A stretch of 64,000 bases of DNA from positions 1-64,000 of the forward strand of contig NZ_JAXIVS010000016.1 of assembly GCF_034259325.1 (NCBI RefSeq), read 5' to 3'. The position numbers and the translations under genes are program-made. Each line of letters opens with the position of its first letter. The first letter of the stretch is position 1. The stretch comes from Hyalangium ruber. GTDB lineage: Bacteria; Myxococcota; Myxococcia; Myxococcales; Myxococcaceae. The notes beneath the pieces were generated by a model that saw nothing but the letters and a program-made list of their open reading frames with translations, did not search any database and had not been told where the DNA came from. Positions 26,989-36,000 of the stretch are shown one piece after another.

Positions 26989-28749
26989 CTACTCCACGGG
27001 CTCGCAGCGCACCGTGGCCTCGAGCCGTTCCATGCCACCGCCCACGTAGATGGTGCCCGAGGTGGGCGCCGCATCCGTATAGGAGCGCCCCACCGCCACG
27101 CGCACGTGGTGGGTCTGCGTGAGCACGCCGTTGGTGGGGTCGAACCCCTTCCACCCTCGCTCCGGCAGGTACACCTGAGCCCAGGCATGGGAGGCCTCGG
27201 CCTGCTGCGTGTTGGCGTGCTTGGGGCCCGTGTAGAGGTAGCCGCAGGTGTAGCGCGCCGGCACGCCCAGCAGCCGCGCCAGGCACACGAAGAGGTTGGT
27301 GAAATCCTGGCACACCCCGCGCCGCGCCGCGTACACCTGGAACGGCGTGGTGTGGACCGTCGTTACCCCCTGCAGGTACTTGTACTCCTTGAAGAGGGTG
27401 AAGTTCAGGTCCAGCAGCGTGTCCAGCAGGTCGAAGTCGTTGCGACGCGCGAAGCTCATCGCGTACTCGAGCAGCTCCTCCAGCTCCGTGTCCGGCAGCG
27501 CCGGCGGTTGGAGGAACGGCTGCAACATCGTCTGCTGCCACGGCATCCACAGCAGTGGGAACGTCGTGCGGATGTGCGGCGTGTGGAAGCCCAGCGGATC
27601 CGTGTCCCGCAGCTCCACCCGCGAGAGCGCTTCGATTACCAGCTCGGTGTAGGGCGTCTCCACGTTCGCACGCCGCACCCGGTTGCCGAAGACGTCCTCG
27701 TACTCCTCGCGCAACGAGCCGGCGGACATCTTCAGCTCGTGGGAGAGCAGCGACTGGAACCGGTCGTGGATGGGCGTCAGCCGCAGCACATGGGCGCTGC
27801 GCTCCACGGGCTTGTCGTAGCGGTAGACGGTGCGGTGCCGCACGTCCATCACCCGCACCGGCGTCACGGGCGGGCGCCGCAGCTTGCTGCGCGCCTCCAG
27901 CTCCGCGGCCATGCTGTGGGCCTCTTCCCCAGGAGGGCGAGGCGCATTCGGAGGCAGCACCTCGGCGCGAACGGCGCCCTGCCGCACCACCACCAGCGCC
28001 CCGGGAGGCACGGGTGCCCAGCGGGCCTTCACGTCGGTACGCGACTCGATGGGCTCGGTGCAGACGATGACACCCTTGTGGCCCTTGGCGCCGCGCTTCG
28101 TCAGGTCCATCTCCACGTCTTCATCCCCGACGACGAGCCGGTCGTAGGGCGGCGCCACGCGCCAGAGCCACGCTCCCGAGGCCCCCTGGGCGTCCGCGTA
28201 CACGCACAGGTCCTGCCCGTCCGTGAAGATGAGGGTGAGCGGGCCAAAGGCGTTGAGCTCCGCCAGCCAGGCCCGCAGCCGCTCCAGGTCCACCTCCCCG
28301 AGCCGCTGCCAGCCGGCCGCCTGCACCCAGCTCAGCAGCCGGCAGAAGACGAACTCCGAGTCGGTGGAGCCCACCGGCGCGAAGTGCGTCTCCGGAGGCG
28401 GAGGCAGCGCCTTATGCAGGCTGCCGCTGTGGCCGAACAGCCAGTCCCGCCCGCCGAAGCTGCGGCAGAAGGGCTGGGTGTTGGCGTCGCTGATGGCGCC
28501 CCACTTCGCCGTGCGGATGTGCAGCAGGAAGAGCGGGGACTCCAGGTGCCCCCACGCCTTGACGAGCTCGCTGTGGATGCTGCCCCCGGGTGGCGGCGCG
28601 TGCTCCTTGAGCACCCCCGCCGAGGGTTCGCTGCCCGGGTAGTAGCCGATGCCCCACCCGTCTGGCGGTGTGCGCCCCGGTGCCAGACAGCGCAGGTCCA
28701 GGCTGGGCGCGAGCGTCCCCTCGAAGGACATGGCGAGCAGGTTGGGCAT
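26989..28749 (-). CDS. class II glutamine amidotransferase-like domain fused to transglutaminase
   Basis: A 586-residue fusion. Residues 1-280 resemble class II glutamine amidotransferases (DGWGIGYYPG, FLLHIRTAKWG, GHSGSL). The catalytic Cys at residue 2 is absent (MPNLLAMS instead of MC), so hydrolysis of glutamine is doubtful. Residues about 295-586 are a transglutaminase family protein: N-terminal YRYDKPVERSAHVLRLTP, catalytic Cys in RRGVCQDFTN, His in ASHAWAQV, Asp in GWKGFDPTN. It lies 13 bases after the alpha-E gene, in the recurring ATP-grasp/alpha-E/transglutaminase cluster. Confidence 0.88.
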   Translation of the reverse strand: MPNLLAMSFEGTLAPSLDLRCLAPGRTPPDGWGIGYYPGSEPSAGVLKEHAPPPGGSIHSELVKAWGHLESPLFLLHIRTAKWGAISDANTQPFCRSFGGRDWLFGHSGSLHKALPPPPETHFAPVGSTDSEFVFCRLLSWVQAAGWQRLGEVDLERLRAWLAELNAFGPLTLIFTDGQDLCVYADAQGASGAWLWRVAPPYDRLVVGDEDVEMDLTKRGAKGHKGVIVCTEPIESRTDVKARWAPVPPGALVVVRQGAVRAEVLPPNAPRPPGEEAHSMAAELEARSKLRRPPVTPVRVMDVRHRTVYRYDKPVERSAHVLRLTPIHDRFQSLLSHELKMSAGSLREEYEDVFGNRVRRANVETPYTELVIEALSRVELRDTDPLGFHTPHIRTTFPLLWMPWQQTMLQPFLQPPALPDTELEELLEYAMSFARRNDFDLLDTLLDLNFTLFKEYKYLQGVTTVHTTPFQVYAARRGVCQDFTNLFVCLARLLGVPARYTCGYLYTGPKHANTQQAEASHAWAQVYLPERGWKGFDPTNGVLTQTHHVRVAVGRSYTDAAPTSGTIYVGGGMERLEATVRCEPVE

Positions 28750-28762
28750 GGGGCGGCGGACT

Positions 28763-29749
28763 CTACTGGGACATCGACTGGGAACCCAGCGCCCGGGCGC
28801 TGCCGAAGAACTCGGACGACAGGCTGTCACACACGGCCGCCGTGGCATCGACGACATCCGTCAGCAGCCCGTGGATGGTGACTCCTGGCTCCGTGAGGAC
28901 CTCGGGCCGCAGCCGCGCCAGCAGCTGTCCGCCCAGCGCCTCGGTCCGCGCGCCGGGCAGCCCCTGCGTCCCAGGAGGGTGGAGCTCGGCCAGGTAGCGG
29001 TGGGCCGACTTCAGGCAGTAGCGAATGGAGCGCGGGAACTCCGGCTCGAAGAGCAGGAAGGCCGCCACCGCGTCCCCCGTCACCCGGCCCTGGTGGCGCT
29101 TCATGAAGGCCTCGAAGCCCGAGCAGGCCCGCAAGAGCGACAGCCAGAGGCTCGTCTCCACCACCTGGTGCTGCCCCGTGGGGAGCTGCTGGAAGGCGTG
29201 GTGGTGTACGTCCAGCACGCGCGCCGTCTGCCCCACGCGCTCCAGCAACACGCCCAGCCAGATGAAGTCCAGCGGCGTGTCATGCAGCATGGTGCTGCGG
29301 AACAGCCCCAGGCACAGCTGCATCGCCCGGCGGATGTGCCGGTAGAAGCCGTAGCGGTGCTGGGCGAACTCCGCGCGCCCCTCCTCGCCGTGCATCCACA
29401 GGTACACCTCGTTGATGGCCTCCCAGCATTCAATGCTCACCACCTCGCGGATGGCGCGCGCGTTCTCGCGGGCCTCCGACAGCGCGGTCAGCAGGCTGGA
29501 GGGGTTGTGCTCCTCCCAGGCCATGAAGTGCTGCACCCGCTCCCCGTCTCCCTCGGCCGCCGCGCCATGCAACCCCGCGAAGCGCGCCCGCTCGCCGAAC
29601 ACGGCCAGCACCGGCATCCAGCACTGCTCCGGAGACAGCCCCGCGTCCAGCGCCAGCGTGCCCGTCACCTGGAGCACCCGCGCCGTGCTCTCGGCGCGCT
29701 CCAGGTAGCGCCCGAGCCAGAAGCAGTGCTCCGCCACGCGCGCGATCAT
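28763..29749 (-). CDS. alpha-E domain-containing protein
   Basis: A 328-residue all-helical alpha-E protein ([24 protein letters not shown]), rich in conserved acids and arginines typical of the family ([27 protein letters not shown] near residue 157). The ATG at 29749 overlaps the ATP-grasp gene stop as ATGA. Alpha-E genes occur nearly always beside circularly permuted ATP-grasp genes, and a joint role in making a peptide or amide-linked product has been proposed; the product is unknown. Confidence 0.92.
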   Translation of the reverse strand: MIARVAEHCFWLGRYLERAESTARVLQVTGTLALDAGLSPEQCWMPVLAVFGERARFAGLHGAAAEGDGERVQHFMAWEEHNPSSLLTALSEARENARAIREVVSIECWEAINEVYLWMHGEEGRAEFAQHRYGFYRHIRRAMQLCLGLFRSTMLHDTPLDFIWLGVLLERVGQTARVLDVHHHAFQQLPTGQHQVVETSLWLSLLRACSGFEAFMKRHQGRVTGDAVAAFLLFEPEFPRSIRYCLKSAHRYLAELHPPGTQGLPGARTEALGGQLLARLRPEVLTEPGVTIHGLLTDVVDATAAVCDSLSSEFFGSARALGSQSMSQ

Positions 29750-31218
29750 GCGACCTCCCGCTGCACCCAGGTGTCCTTCGAGCCGCCGCCCTGGCTGGAG
29801 TTGACCACGTACGAGCCCTCGCGCAGCGCCACCCGGCTCAAGCCGCCCGGCAGCACCCAGGGGCCCTGAGGCCCGGTGAGGATGTAGGGCCGAAGGTCCA
29901 CGCGCCGAGGCGCCACCTGCTTGCGGCCCGCGTCCCAGGTGGGGCAAGAGGACAGCTCCACCCGAGGCTGGGCCACGTAGCGCCGGGGCTCGGCGAGGAT
30001 GCGCTGGCGGAACTCCTCGCGCTGCTCCCGCGTGGACTGGGGGCCCATGAGCATGCCGTAGCCGCCCGCCTCGTCCACCGCCTTCACCACCAGCTGCTCC
30101 AGGTGCTCGAGCACGTACGTCCGGTCCGCCGCGCGCGCGCACACATAGGTGGGCACCTGCGCCAGGATGGGCTCCTCGGAGAGGTAGAAGCGAATCATGT
30201 CCGGCACGAAGGCGTACACCGCCTTGTCGTCCGCCACGCCGTTGCCCGGGGCATTGGCCAGCGCCACGTTGCCCGCGGCGTAGGCGCGCATCAGCCCGCG
30301 CACGCCCAGCAGGCTGTCGGGGCGGAACGCCTCCGGGTCCAGGAAGGCGTCATCGATACGCCGATAGATGACGTGGACGCGGCGAGGCCCGCGCGTGGTG
30401 CGCACGAAGACCTTCTCCTCGTCCACGAAGAGGTCCGCCGGGTGGACCAGCTCCACGCCCATGGTGCGCGCCAGGAAGGTGTGCTCGAAGTAGGCCGAGT
30501 TGTAGGGCCCCGGGGTGAGCACCACGACGGTGGAGCGCTCGGGCGCCTCGGGGGACACGGCGCGCAAGGTCTCCGCGAGCCGTGCCGGGTAGTGGTCCAC
30601 CTGGCGCACCCGGGCCTGCTCGAACACCTCGGGAATCACCCGCTTGGTGATGATGCGGCTCTCCATCACATAGGACACGCCCGAGGGCGTGCGCAGGTTG
30701 TCCTCCAGCACCCGGAAGGTGCCCTGCTCGTCGCGGATGAGGTCGATTCCGGAGACGTGGATGCGCACCCCGCCGGGCGGGCGCACGTGGCGCAACTGGG
30801 GCTGATACAGCTTCGTGCCGAGGACGAACTGCCGCAGCTCGGGCTGCTCGGCCAGCAGGCGCTGCTCTCCGTAGACATCATCCAGGAACAGGCCGAGCGC
30901 GCGGACGCGCTGCTCCAGCCCGCGCTCCACGTGTACCCAGTCGGTCGCGGCGATGATTCGGGGGATGAGGCAGAAGGGGAAGATCTTCTCGGTGCCGCGC
31001 GCGTCCGAGTACACCGAGAAGGTGACGCCCTGGTTGAGCAGGGCCCGCTCCGCCAGCGCCTGAAACCGGGCGAAGTCCTCTCGGCTCTGGACGCCCAACA
31101 GCCCGGCGAGGCGCGTGAAGTGGGGGCGCGGCGTCCCCGCCGCATCGAACAGCTCATCGAAAGTACCGGGCGCGACGGTGTAGCTGTCGAACAGCCCGGG
31201 CACGTCCCGCCTTCTCAT
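29746..31218 (-). CDS. circularly permuted type 2 ATP-grasp protein
   Basis: A 490-residue circularly permuted ATP-grasp enzyme, expected to form amide bonds with ATP. Characteristic segments are [63 protein letters not shown] and [16 protein letters not shown]. The ATG at 31218 ([13 protein letters not shown]) is chosen because the family starts there; upstream codons lie in the amylase promoter region. First gene of the three-gene cluster with alpha-E and the transglutaminase fusion. Confidence 0.92.
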   Translation of the reverse strand: MRRRDVPGLFDSYTVAPGTFDELFDAAGTPRPHFTRLAGLLGVQSREDFARFQALAERALLNQGVTFSVYSDARGTEKIFPFCLIPRIIAATDWVHVERGLEQRVRALGLFLDDVYGEQRLLAEQPELRQFVLGTKLYQPQLRHVRPPGGVRIHVSGIDLIRDEQGTFRVLEDNLRTPSGVSYVMESRIITKRVIPEVFEQARVRQVDHYPARLAETLRAVSPEAPERSTVVVLTPGPYNSAYFEHTFLARTMGVELVHPADLFVDEEKVFVRTTRGPRRVHVIYRRIDDAFLDPEAFRPDSLLGVRGLMRAYAAGNVALANAPGNGVADDKAVYAFVPDMIRFYLSEEPILAQVPTYVCARAADRTYVLEHLEQLVVKAVDEAGGYGMLMGPQSTREQREEFRQRILAEPRRYVAQPRVELSSCPTWDAGRKQVAPRRVDLRPYILTGPQGPWVLPGGLSRVALREGSYVVNSSQGGGSKDTWVQREVA

Positions 31219-31319
31219 CCGTCGACTCCCAGCGGCGATGACACCCCGCGTCGAAGAAACTCTACCCCACGTGCGGACAGCACAACGAGGGCGCACCACC
31301 CGGCTCGGGAAGACCTCTC

Positions 31320-31385
31320 TTTTACACACCCAGCGTATGCGCTGTAAAAGACCCTCAGCGAAAATCTGTAAACAAAATTGATAAT
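31320..31385 (+). promoter_or_regulatory. AT-rich amylase upstream region with dyad and TGTAAA repeats
   Basis: The 245-base gap before the amylase gene is much more AT-rich than its surroundings. TTTTACA (31320-31326) pairs with TGTAAAA (31343-31349), and a second dyad CAGCG-TATG-CGCTG occupies 31331-31344. A further TGTAAA copy lies at 31367-31372, 24 bases after the first. GATAAT at 31380-31385 resembles a -10 box. This looks like a regulated promoter for the starch-degradation genes; the regulator is not in the window. Confidence 0.45.
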
Positions 31386-31463
31386 GGCATTCATTGACAC
31401 CAGGACAACTTCTCCAGGAAAAGGCGCGCCCAGCTGATCCCCCGCATTCCCCGAGAGGTCCCC

Positions 31464-33071
31464 TTGCGCAGACTCGTCTCCTGTCTCGTCGCCGCCTCGC
31501 TCGCGGTGCTGCCGCAGGCCCAGGCCGCCACCCAGCAGGCCCAAGCCAGCAGCGCTATCGTCGTCCAGGGGTTCCACTGGAACTCTGCCGGCTACGCCAA
31601 CCCGAACTGGTACGGAGTGCTCTACGGCAAGGCGCCGGACCTGGCGGCCATGGGCTTCACGCACGTGTGGTTCCCGCCGCCCAGTGACTCGGCGGCCCGA
31701 GAGGGGTACCTGCCGCGCCAGCTCAGCGTGCTCAACTCGAGCTACGGCAGCGAGACGGACCTGAAGAACGCCATCACCGCGTTCACCAACAGCGGGGTGA
31801 AGGTGGTGGCCGACGTGGTCATCAACCACCGCGTGGGCACCGCCAACTGGGCGGACTTCACCAACCCCACCTGGGGCAGCTACGCGGTGACGAACAATGA
31901 CGAGTGGGGCCAGGGCACGGGCGCCGCGGACTCGGGAGACGGCTACGGCGCCGCGCGAGACATCGACCACGGCAACGCGGTGGTGCAGGCGGACCTCAAG
32001 AGCTGGCTGAGCAGCCGGCTCAAGGGCGTGGGCTTCAGCGGGATTCGCTACGACTACTCCAAGGGCTACGCGCCCAGCTACGCCAAGGTCTACCACGACG
32101 CCATGGCCCCGGACTTCTGCGTGGGCGAGGTGTGGACGGACCTCAACTACAACAACGTGGATGCGCACCGGCAGTTGCTCATCAACTACGTGGATGGCAC
32201 GGGCGGCACGTGCGGCGTGTTCGACTTCACCACCAAGGGTCTGCTCAACCAGGCGCTGACCTATAACGAGTACGGGCGGCTGAAGGACGCGACGGGCAAG
32301 CCGGCGGGCGGCATCGGCTGGTGGGCGCAGAAGATGGTGACGTTCGTGGACAACCACGACACGGGCCCGAGCGAGAACTGCAACGTGGGGCAGCGCCACT
32401 GGCCGGTGCCCTGCGACAAGGTGATGCAGGGCTACGCCTACGTGCTCACCCACCCTGGCATTCCGTCCGTCTACTACCCGCACATCTATGACTGGAACCT
32501 GAAGGCGGCGATCCAGGCGCTGATGGGAGTGCGCAAGACGCAGGGCATCACCTCCACGTCCACGGTGTCCATCCAGCGGGCGGAGAACGGCCTCTACGCG
32601 GCCATCGTCAATGGCAACACGGCGGTGAAGATTGGCGGCACGGACTGGAACCCCGGCACGGGCTGGACGCTGGCGGCCTCGGGCAGTGGCTACTCGGTGT
32701 GGACGCAGGGCGGCGGCGGTGGCAACCCCGACCCCAACCCCTGCACCACGGTGCCGGTGAGCTTCAGCATCAGCAACGCCAACACCACGTGGGGGCAGGA
32801 CCTCTACGTGGTGGGCAACCAGACGGCGCTGGGCAACTGGACGCCGGCCAGCGGCTTCAAGCTCACCATTCAGGGCACGGGCGCCAACGCCACCTGGAGC
32901 GGCACGGCGCAGCTGCCTCCCGCCACGGCCACCCAGTACAAGTACGTGAAGTGGAACGGCTCCACCGCCGCGTGGGAGAGCAACCAGGCCACCAGTAGCG
33001 GCAACCGCGAGTTCACCACGCCGGCCTGTGGCGGCACCGCCACGCGCGCGGACGGCAGCTTCAAGTTCTAG
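31464..33071 (+). CDS. secreted alpha-amylase (GH13) with C-terminal CBM20
   Basis: A 535-residue exported amylase of the maltotetraose-forming type. Signal peptide ends near PQAQA (residues 1-21). GH13 motifs: DVVINH (117-122), GIRYDYSKGY with nucleophile Asp197, GEVW with Glu222, and FVDNHDT with Asp299. A Gly/Pro linker near 426 leads to a starch-binding CBM20 (VSFSISNANTTWGQDLYVVGN to the end). The start is a TTG at 31464 with GAGAGG upstream; no better start lies in frame. It hydrolyses alpha-1,4-glucans outside the cell and is probably cotranscribed with the gene 19 bases downstream. Confidence 0.93.
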   Translation: MRRLVSCLVAASLAVLPQAQAATQQAQASSAIVVQGFHWNSAGYANPNWYGVLYGKAPDLAAMGFTHVWFPPPSDSAAREGYLPRQLSVLNSSYGSETDLKNAITAFTNSGVKVVADVVINHRVGTANWADFTNPTWGSYAVTNNDEWGQGTGAADSGDGYGAARDIDHGNAVVQADLKSWLSSRLKGVGFSGIRYDYSKGYAPSYAKVYHDAMAPDFCVGEVWTDLNYNNVDAHRQLLINYVDGTGGTCGVFDFTTKGLLNQALTYNEYGRLKDATGKPAGGIGWWAQKMVTFVDNHDTGPSENCNVGQRHWPVPCDKVMQGYAYVLTHPGIPSVYYPHIYDWNLKAAIQALMGVRKTQGITSTSTVSIQRAENGLYAAIVNGNTAVKIGGTDWNPGTGWTLAASGSGYSVWTQGGGGGNPDPNPCTTVPVSFSISNANTTWGQDLYVVGNQTALGNWTPASGFKLTIQGTGANATWSGTAQLPPATATQYKYVKWNGSTAAWESNQATSSGNREFTTPACGGTATRADGSFKF

Positions 33072-33089
33072 GCCCGGGGCTCTCCACTC

Positions 33090-36000
33090 ATGAACCGCTT
33101 GAAGCAGTCCGTGGCGCTCGTCCTCGCCACCCTCCTCCTGCAGGCCGGGGCGGCGCGCGCGCAGACGCAGAGCATCGCGGCCGCGCACGTGTACCACAAC
33201 CACATGCCCAACTTCTGGGCGTACTACGACACCAGCCAGTACGCCTCGACGCCGGTGGGCAGCCCCATCCGCTACACGTATGACGGCCAGGTCATCAACC
33301 TGAAACAGAGCCCGCCGGCCAACTACACGTACTACCTGCCGTCGGGCGCGCCCATGCCGCACGACGACCTGGTCACCTACTACTCGCACCACGCGAAGAC
33401 GGGCGCGTACCTGTACTGGCCTCCGGCCGTCGCCTCGGACATGCGCACCAATGCGTCCACGGGACAGGTCCACGTCACCATGTCCGGCGCCGTGGTGAAC
33501 AACGTGCAGAGCCTCACCACGCTGCAGAACGTGTCTGGCTACAACAACCCCTCGTGGGGCACCTCGTGGAGGGACCGGTACAACACCCTCTTCACCCCGG
33601 CGGGGAACCGGACGTTGGACCTCATCCACTTCACGGGCCACCACTCCATGGGGCCGCTGGTGGGGCCGGAGTACTTCCTCAAGGACCTCATCTACCAGAG
33701 CGCCACGCTGGCGCAGCCCTACTTCCTGGGCGGGGACTACCGCTCCTCCAAGGGCTTCTTCCCCACGGAGCTGGGCTTCTCCGAGCGCCTCATCCCCACG
33801 CTGACGAAGCTGGGCATCCAGTGGTCCGTCATCGGTGACAACCACTTCTCGCGCACGCTGAAGGACTACCCCTTCCTGAACGATCCGGGCTCGGACACGC
33901 TGGTGTCTCCGCCCAACCGCGCGGACCTGCAGAACACCAGCAACGTGGGAAGCTGGGTCAGCCTGCAGATGGCGCACGAGCAGCAGACCATCCGCAACAA
34001 GTACCCGTTCGCCTCCACGCCGCACTGGGTGCGCTACGTGGACCCGGCCACGGGCACCGAGTCGCGCATCGTCGGCATCCCCGTGAACCAGAACGGCTCC
34101 TGGTACGAGGGCTGGGAGGGCGAGGTCACCGTGGACGTGGTGAACCTGCAGAGCTTCCAGGGGCTGGTGCCCCAGCGGCAGTTCTTCGTGGTGGCCCATG
34201 ACGGAGACAACTCGGGCGGGCGCGCCGGCTCGGAGAGCACCTGGTACAACGGCCGCAGCGTCACCTGCACCGCGGGCGTGCAGTGCATGGGCATCAGCGA
34301 GTACCTCGCCGCGCACACCCCGCCCGCCTCGGACGTGGTGCATGTGCAGGATGGCTCGTGGGTGGACACGCGCGACTCCTCCTCGGATCCGCAGTGGCAC
34401 CACTGGAAGCTGCCGTTCGGCATCTGGAAGGGCCAGTTCCCCGCCTTCAACTCGGCCACGGGGCTCAACCTGGCGCCGAAGACGAACCTCAGCGGCGTGC
34501 AGGAGGGGATGACCGTCTCCTTCGAGCACGGCTGGCACTACCTGGAGCGCAACTTCGCCCTGCTCCAGGCGGCGCTCAACTACGCGAAGACGGCCGAGCA
34601 GATCTGGCTGGATGCGCACCCCAACCACTGGCAGCCCAGCACCACGCTGGACAACCACGTCACGCACCCGGGCAACCAGCTCAACCCGTGGATGATGTCC
34701 TACCCGGTGAAGGGCGATGCGGCCAATGACTACGCGGGCGGCGCCAACCCGGCGGAGCTGGCCTGGTACTTCCTGCTGCCGGCGATGGACTCGGGCTTCG
34801 GCTACTACGACGAGAACCAGGACGACAACGTCAAGCCGACGCTGTCCTTCAACCAGTCGCTGTTCTTCTCCAAGCCGTACGTACAGGACCGGGTGGCGCA
34901 GGACCGCACGGGTCCCTCCGTGTGGTGGGCACAGCGCTGGCCCTACAACCCGGGCAGCGCGAACACGGACAAGTCCGAGGGCTGGACGCTCCACCACTTC
35001 AACAACACGTTCGCCTTCTACACGTATGCGTATGACCTGAGCGGCATCTCCAACATCAAGGTCCGGGTCCGCACGCACACGAACAACAGCATCGACCCGC
35101 TGGACAACACCCACAAGGTGTACGACCCGGCGGGGCGGCAGGCGGCGGGCGTGCCCAACATCGACCCCTCGCGCGTGAGCGCCTGGGTGGACTACCCGCT
35201 GACCAAGCGGGACTTGCGACCGGTGATGAACGGCGTCTCCTGGCAGCCCGCCTACCTGCCGGTGATGCAGAAGGTGGCCGCGCAGGAGATTGGTGACCTC
35301 TATTACGTGTACCTCGGCAACTACCGCAACCAGCTGCTCGACTACTACGTGGAGGCCACGGACAGCCGGGGCAACGTGACCCGAAGCGAGATCCAGTCCG
35401 TCTACGTAGGCGCGGGCCGGTACAACCTCGTCAGCGGCAAGTACGTGGAGGACATCAACGGCTCGGTGCAGGGCACCCACCCGTTCCTCGTGGTGGACAC
35501 CACCGCGCCCTCGGCCCCCACGGGCTTGGCGGTGGCCACGCGCACGGACCGTTCCGTGAAGCTCACCTGGAACGCCGCCACGGACAACGTGGGAGTGACG
35601 GGCTACACCATCTTCCGCAACGGCACGCAGGTGGGCACGAGCACCACGACGAACTACACTGACAGCGGGCTGACGGCGAACACCAGCTACAGCTACACGG
35701 TGAAGGCGCGTGACGCGGCGGGCAACACCTCCGCGTCCAGCGCCGCGCTCGCGGTCACCACCCAGCCGCCGGACACCATTGCGCCCTCGGCCCCCACGGG
35801 ACTGACGGCCTCGGGGGTGACGAGCTCCTCGGTGACGCTGAGCTGGACGGCCGCCACGGACAACTACGGCGTGGCCGGCTATTACGTGTACCGGAGCGGG
35901 ACGCAGATCGCCGCGCCCTCGGGCACCAGCTACACGGACAGCTCGCTGTCGCCCAGCACGGCCTACAGCTACACCGTGAAGGCGGCGGACGCGGCGGGCA

